The translations under genes and the position numbers were made by a program. This document shows positions 50,355 to 61,388 of a stretch of 64,000 nt of DNA, piece after piece. Within the stretch, counting starts at the first letter, position 1, and each line of letters opens with the position of its first letter. Location: NCBI RefSeq assembly GCF_027943255.1, contig NC_072897.1, positions 46,350,044-46,414,043 of the forward strand. The letters run 5' to 3'. Origin of the DNA: Anastrepha obliqua. Its lineage: Eukaryota > Arthropoda > Insecta > Diptera > Tephritidae. The notes under the pieces are model-generated. The model did no database searches and was not told where the DNA came from. It worked only from the letters and a program-made list of their open reading frames with translations.

Positions 50355-52474
50355 TCACCCGTCTGAAGTAGCTTTCTTTTTGTATATTTCAGCATACTCT
50401 GTTGCCATCAGGTTGATTGGGAGTAGTTCTGCTATAACCATAATGGAGTCTTCCGATACCGTTCGAAACGCGCAGCACGCTCTGAGGGCACTTAATCGGT
50501 ACACTGATTTCATGCACTTCACATATGAGGTGCAATTAGTGGCTTCCGCTGGAGCTGCATACAGCATAATCGATGAGACAACAGAGTTGAGTAGTTTCCT
50601 ACAGTTTTGCCTAGGGCCTCTGATGTTCATCATTATTCGCGTTAGCGCAGTTACTGCTTCTGCTGCCCTGCTGCTCGCGTACGCCAGGTGCTCTTTGAAA
50701 TTAAGCCTACGGTCGATTATTACTCCCAGATACTTAATAAATGTCTTCGATCCTATGCCATGATCGCCCACCATTATGTTGGCCGACTCCACAATCTTCC
50801 TGCTGCTAATTAGTACTACTTCGGTTTTATGGTCCGCAAGAGTTAGACCACTGTTGCACAACCATTCCTTTACCATGCCAACAGCTTGGGTGCATGCTTC
50901 TTCGGCTTGATGGAGTGATTTAGCCACGACCACAACAGCTATGTCGTCAGCAAATCCTACAATTTGTGACCCTAGAGGTAGATTGAGACGCAGAACTCCA
51001 TCGTACATAACGTTCCATAACAAAGGGCCGAGGACTGAGCCTTGTGGAACTCCGCCAGTTATTTTGTACTCTTTTACACCAGTATCGGTTTTATAACGCA
51101 GGGTTCTGTCAGAAAGGTAACTGGCGACAATCCTACGAATGTACATTGGAATGTGGAAACTATCCAGCGCGATTAGAATTTTTCTCCAATTCGCCGTATT
51201 GAAGGCGTTCTTAACGTCCAGCGTCGCAATTAGGCAGTACTCCTTGCTACCGTATAGCCATCGAGTACCTTCAATCGCCTTCTGTGCAATGGCTTTGACT
51301 GCAGATACATCATCTGTGGTTGAACGGGCTTTCCGGAATCCGAATTGTCGGGGTGATAGACCGCCTACATCCTCTATAGCAGCCTCCAGACGATTTGCGA
51401 TCAGGCTTTCCAGGATTTTCCCTGTGGTGCCGAGAATGCACAGGGAGCGGTAGCCTGAAGGATCTTCCGCAGGCTTAGATCCTTTTGGAATTAAAACCAG
51501 TTTCTGCAGCTTCCACTGGGTTGGAAATGTACCTTCCTTTAGAAATGTATTGTAGAGATCTACAAAAATGTCGGTACGACTTTGGATTGCTACTTTTAAG
51601 GCCTCGTTGGGGATTCCATCCGGGCCTGGAGCTTTATTATTTTTTATCCGTTTTATGCTCATCAGGAGTTCTTCTTTGTTTGTTAACTGCACATTTTGGT
51701 CGTCTTCACCGAGTCTTACCAATTCGTAGTCTCGTAAAGTGTCTTTCACGGGGAACAGTGTTTCTACTACATTACGTAGAGTAGCTGGGCATGTTGTTGG
51801 AAGTGGCTTAAACACTTTAAGTTTTTTCATAACAAGCTGGAGGAAACACCGGCGTTTACTGTTTTTAATTGCCTTTTTTAGCGCTTTTCTTCCCCTTGAT
51901 CTTTGGTAGGCTCGTCTGGCTCTTTTACATTCCCTGCGCAATTCTGCACTGTCTGCTGTCCACCAGTAGACAGGTTTGCTGTTGTGCCTGTTGGGCCTAG
52001 TTTTGGACATGGCTGCATCGCATGCTTCCGTTAAGTGTTTCATGGTTTGCGTAGTCTTCTCAGATGCATCCCCCTTAAGAGTTACATCTGCGAGCGTGAT
52101 TTCAATAACCTCAGCCTCCATTGTTTTGACTTTGTACCTCGTCTCGTAGTTATTTCACAGATTATTGCGAGGTGATCGCTCCGGGTGTAAGGCTGGCTGA
52201 GGAACCATTTCGTGTAGCGAACAAGACTAGAACTCACGAACGTAAGGTCGATTATAGATCCCGTTCCCGCTTTTTGGTACGTCTGTTGATTTCCTGTATT
52301 CATTAAGGCTATATCTAGCATGAAAAACGCTTCTAGAAGGGCTTGACCTCTAGGGTTTGTCCGTGAGCATCCCCAGCTAACAGCCCAAGCGTTGAAATCA
52401 CCAGCTACGATGACAGGTCTATGCTCCTTTACATCCCTTAACCATTTGCCATTTTTCTGTGCTTGGTTGCTCAT
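50355..52474 (-). pseudogene. R1-clade ORF2: endonuclease end and reverse transcriptase
   Basis: 50355-52121 is one open frame of 588 codons: a PVYWWTADSAELRRECKRARR linker, NNKAPGPDGIPNEALK, LVLIPKG, YRSLCILGTTGKILE, LDVKNAFNTANW, GGVPQGSVLGPLLWN, catalytic GFADDIAVVVVA and FIKYLGVIIDRRLNFKEH. FADD with this spacing is typical of the R1 clade. 52082-52474, in another frame, carries the endonuclease end: AGDFNAWAVSWGCS and SDHLAIICE. The endonuclease front is missing through the deletion near 52440. The long unbroken RT points to a recent copy. A stop and a short tail frame follow below 50355. Confidence 0.9.
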
Positions 52475-53126
52475 TCGTTGTAACCGGCGTATTCCTCAAG
52501 ACTTCAACCCGGCTAGTTTTACTTCTCTTGGCTGAGCTTGCGGCGGCGTTAACAATTGCCTTCTTTGGCGTGCAATCCGTGGTGCGCTTGATCAGAGGTG
52601 ATGTTTGGGTATCTTTGTCTTGGACAGCAGGTTTCCGCCTCATTCGTCCCTCTTGGTGCCTTGTTCATCGGGGTAAAGACAGATCTTCCTAGTTTTTTAT
52701 GGAGATCCGTTATACTCGCTATCAGATCCCTCATTGGCTGATTGATGTTTCGCTTCGGAAGCTCCATCATTTCCGCTAACTTCTTTACTTTATCGCCGAT
52801 TGTTTGGTTTCAGCCGTCATCGCCTTTACGAAACCGAAGTGCTGCATACACGGTGACGCCGATCTAGTCCTTCCGGTGTCTGGTGGCGAGTGGGTCAGCC
52901 TTGAACTCCTTTGGAAAGGGTTTTTAAGGAGATTCCCGCAGCCATTATTGCCATCTGCAATAGCTGTTGCGATTTTTGCTGTTACTTCAGCCTCTTCTGT
53001 AGTTTGTAGTTTTGTGTTATTTGAATTCATTTTGTATGGGCCCCAAACTTCTAAGTCGTTATCCATATTCCGATGCGTAGTCACCATTGACGATTCCATG
53101 GTTATCTTTGCATGCAGGGAGGCCAT
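52435..53126 (-). pseudogene. R1-clade ORF1, N-terminal half
   Basis: Three pieces (52785-53126, 52549-52770, 52419-52643) in shifted frames: a polar start MASLHAKITMESS, a basic middle (ELPKRNINQPMRDLIASI, a coiled-coil-like block of R1 Gag proteins), and a KRTTDCTPKKAIV...AKRSKTSRVEVLR tail. The CCHC knuckles that should follow are gone; the text jumps at about 52440 into the endonuclease. The call rests on position and composition. Confidence 0.6.
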
Positions 53127-53793
53127 GCTAGCGTTGACAAAGGCTCCTTATGGGAGCTTAACTTCAGAGCCGAATCAGTGTTAACTAGGAATATTACATC
53201 TAGACCTACGCCGACACTTAATGGCGAAGGAATATGGAGCGTTCCTAGAGATTTGCCATCATTTTATCGGGGCGATGGCAACTGCACCATTAGCCTGAAT
53301 GCCGTTTCTGCTGGATACCACTCCGCATACTAAGGAAACAGAATAGTGCAGTCGTCAGCTCAAGATTTTACATATATCCAATCATTTTCCAGTATGCCAT
53401 AATTAAGACCTTACTGGGTTCAGTCTTAATGTCATTGTTGATGGTTTGACAGCCGCACCTAACATGGTGAACAGACGCTGACCAGGAAGCCGTCCATTAT
53501 GGAGCCGTCGCGCCTGGTTTTTTGTATTACTCATCATGCCTACACATGATGAGGTGTACACCTATATCTACCGCCTTCTCGCCACTGTCACAAGAACTTC
53601 ATCACATTTATGCTGGCTTTTATACCGCATCTTCCGCTCCTGATCGCTCAATCGTCGGGGGTTGCTTATTCGTTTAAACTTATTTCGCAACTGGCCTGCT
53701 ACTACAGGCTTTCCGGCTATCCGCAACCTGCCGACCCCCACGGTAGCTTAGAGCCCAGCTTAGCAGTCCGATCCCTAGGGAGCGTGGACCTAC
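53126..53793 (-). other. R1-clade element 5' leader
   Basis: Sequence between the 5' end fixed by the target duplication and the ORF1 start. In R1-type elements this region contains the internal promoter and translation start context; I see no clear motif. Confidence 0.6.
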
Positions 53794-53805
53794 GTGCCCT
53801 AGCAT

Positions 53806-55013
53806 ATGTACGCATTTATTTGTATTTTGAACTCATAGCAAAACCATGCTTATTAATACCTATACATATGTGCATTTACATATAACCCTACACACAGGCA
53901 CTCACTTTAATCCTCTAAATGCGTATGGCGTCCAAAGCTAAATTTCTATGCCTAGCGACTATAAGAACAATATGCATTCATAGGTGCAGCCGTACCGGCC
54001 ACCATTCTAGTTGACATGGCTCTGAACAGCTTCAAATATTGTACAGCACAACAAAAACCAATTAATTAATAAGTCAAGCTTATATTTCTATAAGCTAAGT
54101 ACTTTCATTCATAAAACGAGCCACCATATGCCAAATTTTCTCAACGATGACAAAAATTTACTTCTGAGATTGAACATATCAAATCAAAATAGTCAATACT
54201 GGAATATTTCTTTCAGAAACATTTGACAATACTTGTCGAATCATGAATTTTTGGACTGTCGAATGGTCGCGGCCCCGTATATATGTTTGCAATCACATAG
54301 TTACGTAAATATGTCTTCTAAATGCTCGACAATCGGAGCTGCAGTGCGTCAGGTGCGTGCATGAGCGTACCGTAAGATGTAGAAGGCAGCAAACAGTAGC
54401 TTATAAAAAATTTGTGTCTCGGACATTTCGATACTAGCAGAAAATTTCGAAACAAGTATTTAATGTTCTCTGATAGTGGGTAAATAGTTAATTAGTATGT
54501 TACTTTACGTATGTAGTTCTCTCTAATTGATAATAAGTGCACAAAAACATATGTATGTATTATATATATCTGCAAAGTTAGAAACTTACTTTGAAATCAA
54601 AATGCGGCTTATTTGGAGGTTACTGTACATACATATATTCAGCTTTCGGATGAAGCCCAACGTGCCAAATATATTGGAGCTTCTGTAAGCTGTGCAGGAC
54701 TCCGTAGGACCAAAGCCGCAAAGTGTTGAACTAAGTTTTTCAGTCAAAATGCATTTTTTATTTCTTAAATTTTATACATACAGGTACTTTTCCTCTTGAA
54801 CATTAAAATTCACATATCGAATAATAATGTACTAGTCATAGTAAAGACCTAAAAAATGGTTTAAATACCTTAAAAGTTGTAAATTATGAAAAAATTTTGT
54901 TGACGCTTCTTAATTCATAATTTTTGGCCCAATGCTGTGCCTATTAATGTGCGCTGGCTTTCTTGAGAAGTTTTATCGTAATATTTTTTACTGTGGCAAG
55001 TGCACGCAGTATA
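53806..55013. other. No recognised gene
   Basis: AT-rich sequence with repeated ATATGTATGTA words and no coding sequence. It may be unique DNA between insertions. Confidence 0.4.
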
Positions 55014-55015
55014 TA

Positions 55016-56144
55016 CGAGGTGTGTTCAAAAAGTATCGCGAATTTTTTGTTTTTTTTCAAAAATTATTTATTTATTCATTAATATCTATTTTGTCCCCTT
55101 CAAAGTAGTCCCCATGAGATATTATGCACTAGTACCAACGTTTCGAAGCACTTTTTTGTCTTGTTCACCTCCTCTTTAGATGCCGTCTTTATCTCGCCAA
55201 TCGTAGTGTAGCGTCGTCCTTTCATGGCCTCTTCAGTTTTGGGAGCAAGAAGAAGTCACAGGGGACCAGATCTGGGGAATACGGTGGCTGTGGCATCATT
55301 AGTGTGTTGTTTTCGGCCAAAAAGTCGATGTGTGAGCAGGGGCGTTATCGTGATGCAAGACCCAATTTTTCTTCTTCCACAAATCCGGGCGTTTCTGGTG
55401 GATTGCCGGTCTTGGTTCATGCGGCAGCTTCCATTGAGATGATCGAGCTTTGGTTTACACGTCAAAACCATAAACCCACGATTCGTCACCAGTTATGACC
55501 CTCTGGAGCAAATTTAGGTCGTCGTGGACAGAGTGCAACATCTCATTAGCAATGTTCATGCGATGCTGCTTTCGATCGAAATTGAGCAGTTTTGGTACGA
55601 ATTTTGCGGCGACCCGTCTCATACCCAAATCATTGAAAAAAAATCGAATGGCACGAGCCAATCGATATGTCTCAGCAACTTCTCAAACGGTAATTCGACG
55701 AATGGCTAATACCATTTTCTTCACTTCATCAATTTTTTCGTCTGTTGTTGAAGTACTCGGGCGTCCGGCACGCTTTTCGTCGTTCACATCTTCTCGGCCT
55801 TCTGAGAACATTTTGTACCACCGATAAACGTTGCTTTGGTCCAAAATAGCTTCTCCGTATGACACAGTCAACATTCGTAATGCATCCGCGCACATAATTT
55901 CTTTTTTCACACAAAATTTGATACAGGTTCTTTGATCCATCTATTGAATAGGTAAAAATCGAAGACGAGCCGAAACACGTGCAAGCAAAGCAGCTGTCAA
56001 CAATAAACTGAACATTCAAAATGGCCCAACTCGTCGGCATGAGTGAGAGACATGATTACCAACATATCGCCACAAAAAATCGATATTCGAATATACGTAA
56101 CCTGCGAAAATTCAAAATACGCGATACTTTTTGAACACACCCCA
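55016..56144 (-). mobile_element. mariner element (1129 bp) with terminal inverted repeats
   Basis: Ends read CGAGGTGTGTTCAAAAAGTA and, inverted at the right, TGGGGTGTGTTCAAAAAGTA, continuing TCGCG in both. TA dinucleotides at 55014-55015 and 56145-56146 are the target duplication. About 0.2 kb is missing from the middle of the transposase. It is a different family from the element at 16753. Confidence 0.9.
55070..55940 (-). pseudogene. mariner transposase, internally deleted
   Basis: 55683-55940: start MDQRTCIKFCVKKEIM, a helix-turn-helix region, VYRWYKMFSEGREDVND and EKRAGRPSTS. 55455-55661: FNDLGMRRVAAKFVPKLL and VITGDESWVYG with the first catalytic Asp. 55256-55489 in another frame: KLDHL...PHEPRP joined to QKRPDLW, a deletion that removes about 70 codons, then HHDNAPAHTS (second Asp). 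55070-55260, decayed: the PDL.PCDFFL block (third Asp) and a FETL.LVHNIS end. The frames do not connect, so it is inactive. Confidence 0.85.
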
Positions 56145-56259
56145 TACACATACATACATAACATACACACAGCATATATATGTATATGCGGATATGTATT
56201 TATACCATATAAATTCACATATTTAAATTTGCTTATGCCATTGTTGTTGTTTGTTGTTT

Positions 56260-56451
56260 TAACAGCATAGTTAGCCCTGTCAGTGTAAGTATATCATCGT
56301 CTTCGTCTAGCTCATCTAAGGGTAGCCCCAGAAAACATGCTGTTTCGACAGGTTGGGTCCAGAGGGAGAGGGGGGTTAGATGAGTCGGTTTGAGGGGGCA
56401 TGTGAAGAGGTGGTTAGTGTCGTGCGGGGTACCTTCACATGAAGGTGCCAC
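56260..56451 (-). pseudogene. CR1/L2-like ORF, C-terminal Cys/His end
   Basis: The minus strand in a third frame reads CEGTPHDTNHLFTCP, LTPLSLWTQPVETACFLGL and an acidic DELDEDDD end, then the CAA-repeat tail. This is the natural end of the protein; a frameshift near 56380-56450 separates it from the RT frame. Confidence 0.75.
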
Positions 56452-58084
56452 ATGAATTGTGCCAATGTTACACGAGTTTCACGGGGAAGCTGGAGCTCTG
56501 CATCTGCGATAGGTGGTGGTTGGACTCCGATTACGGCATTCACAGGACGGGACTTCATGAATGTGGTAACGGTCTCCCGGTGAATGTCGTTTATTGACTG
56601 TCTAAATTCTGTCCGGTCCAGTAGGTTTCGGTCAGTTTTGTCCTGGAGTTCGTCAGCGTAATCTAGGAGGTGTCTCCTGACGTGCCTGGGAGGCGGCTCA
56701 GGCTCAAGCAGGTGTCTGCAGGGGTGAAACCTGCGGTAACACCCCAGCAGGAACTGCTTGTTGAGCAGTTTGTTATGCTCCGCTACTGGGAGCATTTGTG
56801 CCTCGTTGTGAAGATGTTGGATGGGTGACATCAGGAGGCAACCGGTCGCTGTCCGAATGGCGGTATTTTGGCATGTTTGTAGCTTTCTCCACTGCGTGGC
56901 ACTAGTGCCAGGCGACCAGACAGGCGCAGCATAGTTTAGAATGGGCCGGCCAATTGCCTTAAATGTCGAAAGCAACAGTTCTTTGTCTTTGCCCCAAGTG
57001 CTGCCGGCAAGCGATTTGAGGACCTCGTTGCGATTTTGGACTTTTGTGGCAATTGCGGTTGTATGCGCAGAGAAGGAGAGCAAGCTGTCAAAGGTTACAC
57101 CCAAAATTTTCCGGTTATTTACAGTCGGAATTAGTGTGTCGTCGACTTTTACCTTAAGGGACAGGTGAGGTAGTTGTTCACTTTGGAACACAAGCCATCG
57201 ATGTCATTGCCCGACGCCATCATCGTGCAATCGTCAGCGTATGAGATCAGGGAAACTCCCGCTGGTGGTTGGGGGAGCTTTGAGATGTAGAAGTTAAAAA
57301 GCAAGGGTGAAAGGACACCACCCTGCGGTACGCCTTGCTTGACCTTCCTCTGCTTTGATATTTGATCTCGAAAAATAACTGACGAGTGACGACCGCTCAG
57401 GTAGTTCGCGGACCACCTCTTCAGCCCTGGCGGGAGTGTCGACTGATAAATATCATCTAGTAGCGTAGAATGGCTGACTGTATCGAAAGCCTTCTTTAGG
57501 TTCAACGCTACTAGGACAGTCCTCTCACAGGGGCGGTTTTGGTTAAGCCCGCGATTTATCTGGGCGTTTATGGCGGTGAGTGCAGTGGTGGTGCTGTGCA
57601 CTCGTCGAAATCCGTGCTGATGTGGAGCTGGGGCCAGGTGTGTCATGTAGAGTGGGAGTAGGAGGGCTTCAAGTGTCTTCACTACTGGGGAAAGGAGAGT
57701 TATCGGCAGATAAGACTCCCCTTGGTTGGCGGGTTTCCCAGGTTTCAGTAGTGGGACCACTCTCCCTGCTTTCGACTTGTCAGGGATGATGAGAGTGGCC
57801 AAAAACAGATTGGAGACCCTTGTGAGAAATCCTACTCCCAATGGTCCCAGGTGCTTCTGCATCAGAGCGTTTAGTCCGTCAGGGCCAATGGCTTTTGATG
57901 TTTTTGATTTGTTGATGGCCCCCTGAACCTCATCACCGAAGAAAGTAAGTGGCGCACTGTCGTTCGTCAGTTTGTGCAGCCTTCTGGTAACACGACGTTT
58001 GGTTCTGTCGCCCGGAGGATGCAGTATAAAAAGCCGGCTAAAATAGCTCGCGCATCTCTTCGGGTCCGACGAAGTGAAGTACAA
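56376..58084 (-). pseudogene. CR1/L2-like ORF, C-terminal half: reverse transcriptase
   Basis: 57149-58084: SKTSKAIGPDGLNAL, VVPLLKPGKP, YLPITLLSPVVKTLE, ALNLKKAFDTVSH, KQGVPQGGVLSPLLFN and catalytic SYADDCTMMASG. 56376-57191, in another frame after the palm: NRKILGVTFDSLLSFSAHT, LSTFKAIGRPILNYAAPVWSP, and CQNTAIRTATGCL. Overlapping frames at 57967-58084 and 57149-57191 mark the two frameshifts. Apart from these the RT looks complete. Confidence 0.88.
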
Positions 58085-59934
58085 CCGTTGAAGGTGATAG
58101 CCACCTTGTCGTTGTGCTTCGTCGGGTTCGACAGGGACCTAACGGTGGACCAGAGGTTACTCACCCCGGAGGTGAGGTTACAGGTCTTCAGGTGCTCAAC
58201 CCATTTAGTCCGCTTATGTTGATTTACCAGTTGCCGAATCTCCAAATTGAGATCCCTTATGCGGGGATCCCCGGGATCGGCCTGGCGTAGGTGGTCACGC
58301 TCATTTGCTAAACTGGCTGCTTCGGCTGGGAAATGAGGACGGATGTCCTTATAACTTCCAGCTGGAATGAAGCGAGCCGCAGCAGCTGTGAGCACCTTGC
58401 GGAATGCGCGTTCGCCCACGTGCACATCAGTGGGGATGGGAAGAGCGGCGAAGGTGTCCTCGGTGAATTCCGCGAAGCCGGCCCAATTAGCTTTTTTAAA
58501 GTTAAAATAGGACCGGTGATTCGCGGAAACGAAGTCGGCAGGTCTCTCAATCGAGACGATAATGGGCAAGTGGTCTGATGCAAACGATAGCATAGGTCGC
58601 CAGGTTATACTATTTATCAGACCCGCGACAGCTATTGTTAGGTCAGGCGAGCTGCTACAATTGCCCACTACCCTGGTGGGGGCGTCGTCGTTCACAGTGC
58701 TGAATGTCGAGTCGTCTATCTGCTCTGCCAATTGCTGTCCCCTACGATCATTTGGCAGGCTTGAATGCCAAAGATCGCGATGCGCATTAAAGCCACCTAC
58801 AACCAATCGGTTTTCACCTCTGATGAGCGCACCTATATCAGGGTGATATCCTGTTGGGCAGCAGGTGACAGGGGGTATATATACGTTAAATATTTCGAGC
58901 TCGGAATCGGCTGACCGGACAGATATGCCTTGACATTCTAAGGTGCTGTCCCTGCGGTCGATTCCTTCATCGATGAGACGATACAGCACTGTGTGGTGGA
59001 CTATAAACGCTAGGCCACCACCATTGTCTCGCTCGCGATCGTGTCTGTGCACGTCATAGCCATCCCTGGTGATCAGAGGTGACCTAGCGTGCAACTTTGT
59101 TTCTTGGACCGCAGCTATTTTAATACTGTGCCGGCTCATAAAGTCAACTATCTCGTCGACCTTACTCGTAAGTCCGTTACAGTTAAACTGGAGAAGCTTG
59201 AAGCTTCTCGGTGAGGTCTGTGTAATACGGGGGGTAAGGGACGCGTGGGGTTGTCTACGTTGGACCTGCTGCGCAATCCACTGTGGTTGTTGCGGCCTGA
59301 TGGTGGTGGGCGGCCGCGCTTCCGGGAGCGGTAGTGGGTGCAGAGCTCTCCAGCAGGGGGCAACGTAGGCAGTTGTCCACTCACGGGTGGTGCGCAGGCC
59401 GGAACATCTCCGAAAATGGCACCAGCCGTGGCAGGAATTGCATTGGACTGATACCACATTCCGAGGTATTACGGTCTGACACACGGAACAGACTGTACGG
59501 GGGACCAGGAGCTGCTGGTTTGTCCCCGCACTGGGGGTGGAGCAGGAAGGGATGGGAGGGGTTGAAGGGGAGTTGTGTTGCTCCGATAGGCTGCTTACCG
59601 TGGAGGTGTGGGTTGTGGTGGCGGTTGGTGGTGCCGGCCTATCAGGGGGTGTAGTAGCCGTGGAGGCATCAGACGCCGGCGGGAGCAACACGTGGCCACA
59701 TACCGTGTGTGCCACTCCCTGTGCGACTTAAGGCCTGAACAGGTCATAAGGTGGCTCCACCCGTTGCACTTATTGCACCTAACCGAGGTGGAGTTCGGGT
59801 GAAGCCGTTTATGGCAGACGCAGCAGTAGAATACTTTTGGCCCAGGGTTGGATTCGACTCCAGCCCTGAGGAGAAGCATTTGGAGCAGGATTGCTGCGAG
59901 AGTTTGCTCCTGTGACGTAAGGGGTGGGGTGATA
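57967..59934 (-). pseudogene. CR1/L2-like ORF, N-terminal half: 2A-like motif, two PHD-like fingers, endonuclease
   Basis: 59595-59934: a hydrophobic run (LAAILLQMLLL) leading to RAGVESNPGP (59838-59867), then finger 1 CCVCHKRLHPNSTSVRCNKC with HLMTC. A frameshift near 59650-59715 leads to 57967-59715: a Pro/Thr-rich linker, finger 2 (CSVCQTVIPRNVVSVQCNSC, GWCHFRRCSGL), then the endonuclease: FNCNGLTSKVDEI, IAAVQETKLHARS (catalytic Glu), GGFNAHRDLWHSS (usual GDFN altered to GGFN), SFASDHLPIIVS (SDH), and a linker. The Asp loss in GDFN would disable the nuclease. Confidence 0.85.
59838..59867 (-). other. 2A-like ribosome-skipping motif in the LINE frame
   Basis: Residues GVESNPGP directly after LLLRA. 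The 2A consensus is D-x-E-x-N-P-G-P; here the first Asp is Gly while E, N, P, G and P are all kept. Similar motifs at the start of CR1/L2-type ORFs are known in other animals. Whether this version skips is not decided by the sequence. Confidence 0.6.
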
Positions 59935-60046
59935 TACGATACACTAGACAGGGCTAGTGTACTGGGGCGGCAGCCCTTGGTCGGGAAAAACCCGAGTCAT
60001 TCCGGTAACGTAGAACCGGCTGCCATGGGAATGTTGCTTATGCCAT

Positions 60047-61378
60047 CTTCCAGTGTGCCTGGTAATGAAGCGTTTTCTATAAAGGATTCTGATTTGGTTG
60101 AAGGGAATTCAACAAAGTTTAACAGACAGACAAAATTATATATACATATACTATGTGCTATGTACGTATATAATTTTGGATGATTTGGAAAAAGTTTAGC
60201 CTACAGCGTTAACATTCTTTGTGTCTAATTACCAACATATTCTAATCGACTGCTGCTGAATTTACATAATGCAGTCTATTGCTGTTAACTTTTGGTGAAA
60301 AATGAGTCTGTGGTGATTAGTCTTCGTGGGACGAGTACCCCTCATAATTCCATACGTTCCTGTTGTTGAGACTTCTCTATACATTAACGTTTTTTCGGTA
60401 CCCCACAAGACCGTGCTGAGCACTTTCGACAAAAATTCCACACATTTACAAGTATTTTCTTAGTCTCTAATACATGCCCATTATCAGATTGGCATATACA
60501 ACATTATTTAATAGGGAAAACAAATATTTCATTTGATATTCTTTTCCCCTGCTCGGTGGGAATTCTATCTCTCTTTTACCAATAACAATTTCATATAAAT
60601 GAAAAACATATCTACGGTACTTTAAACGCCAAGGCAACTCATTTGTATGCTTATAATGTGGCTGCTCTGAAAAACGTTCTAGTGTGAAATTTGGCTGTGC
60701 TCTTACGCCATAGCCGAATGAGTAGATGTTGGCTAAAATTTGGAAATTTGTTAGTCTAAATCTCCGTTGATGAAACACCGAATGTAAAAGTTTTCTAACG
60801 AAAACAAAAAAATATAAATTTTATATATTCCTAAATTTTTAATGGTAACGAAAATGAGGAGTTTTTGTTATCAGTCTGATTACTTTTTACGAAAATGAGA
60901 AGCTTGTGCTGATTACTTTTTCATAACAAAAATGAGTAGTTTGGCCCATCAGTGCCGATTACTTTTCGATAACAAAATTGAGTAGGATTATTAGTTCTGA
61001 AAAGTTTGTGACAACGACAATGTCAGCAGTTATTACATTGTAAGAATAAAAATTATTAGTTGCGTTGACTTTAGAGCATAGTACATAGATATATTTTTCA
61101 GTTATAAGAAACTCCTATTGGTAAAAGAGAGATACAATATCACACCGACAAGGGGAAACTATCAAAACTTTCCCATGGCTAGAAAGAAAATGTGTAGTTG
61201 GATGAGGATAGTGAATAATGATAATGTGAGTGTTTATTTGATAGTCAGTTGTTTTGTAGGGTTAGGCTATTATAAATAAATGAATAAATACATAAATGAA
61301 AATCCCAAGCTAACCAGCAGAAAAATTAACAAAATATGTATATTTTCTGCAATTTCTAACCGTATTATAAAATTGAAA
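60047..61378. other. No recognised gene; includes a short imperfect tandem repeat
   Basis: A minus-strand frame at 60467-60778 (103 codons) has no domain that I can name and I do not call it a gene. At 60845-60990 about three imperfect copies of ACGAAAATGAG[G/A]AG...TGATTACTTTTT follow each other (units about 40-50 bp). Confidence 0.45.
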
Positions 61379-61388
61379 GCCGACGCTA

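Larger units (their letters stand above)
49785..53793 (-). mobile_element. R1-clade LINE with 12-bp target duplication, outside rDNA
   Basis: Flanked by GTGCCCTAGCAT (49773-49784 and 53794-53805), perfect. On the minus strand it begins GTAGGTCCACGCTCCC, has an approximately 650-bp leader, ORF1 front, ORF2, C-terminal Cys/His tail and a short A run (T8 at 49785-49792). The C-terminal part of ORF1 and the front of the endonuclease are deleted around 52440. The flanks do not look like 28S rDNA, so this is a non-rDNA member or an off-target insertion. Confidence 0.9.
56242..60033 (-). mobile_element. CR1/L2-like LINE with PHD-like fingers, full length by target duplication
   Basis: Flanked by TTGCTTATGCCAT (56229-56241 and 60034-60046), perfect 13 bp. 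On the minus strand it begins CATTCCCATGGCAGCCGG and ends in an AACAACAAACAACAACAA tail, a short-repeat tail as in CR1/L2-type LINEs. The single long coding region is split by about four frameshifts but has no large deletion. A second, plus-strand copy starts at 63070. Confidence 0.9.

Noticed and set aside
60467..60778. Minus-strand frame of 103 codons as a host gene
   Set aside because: No recognisable domain, no splice context and AT-rich surroundings; it is within the length expected by chance in 64 kb.
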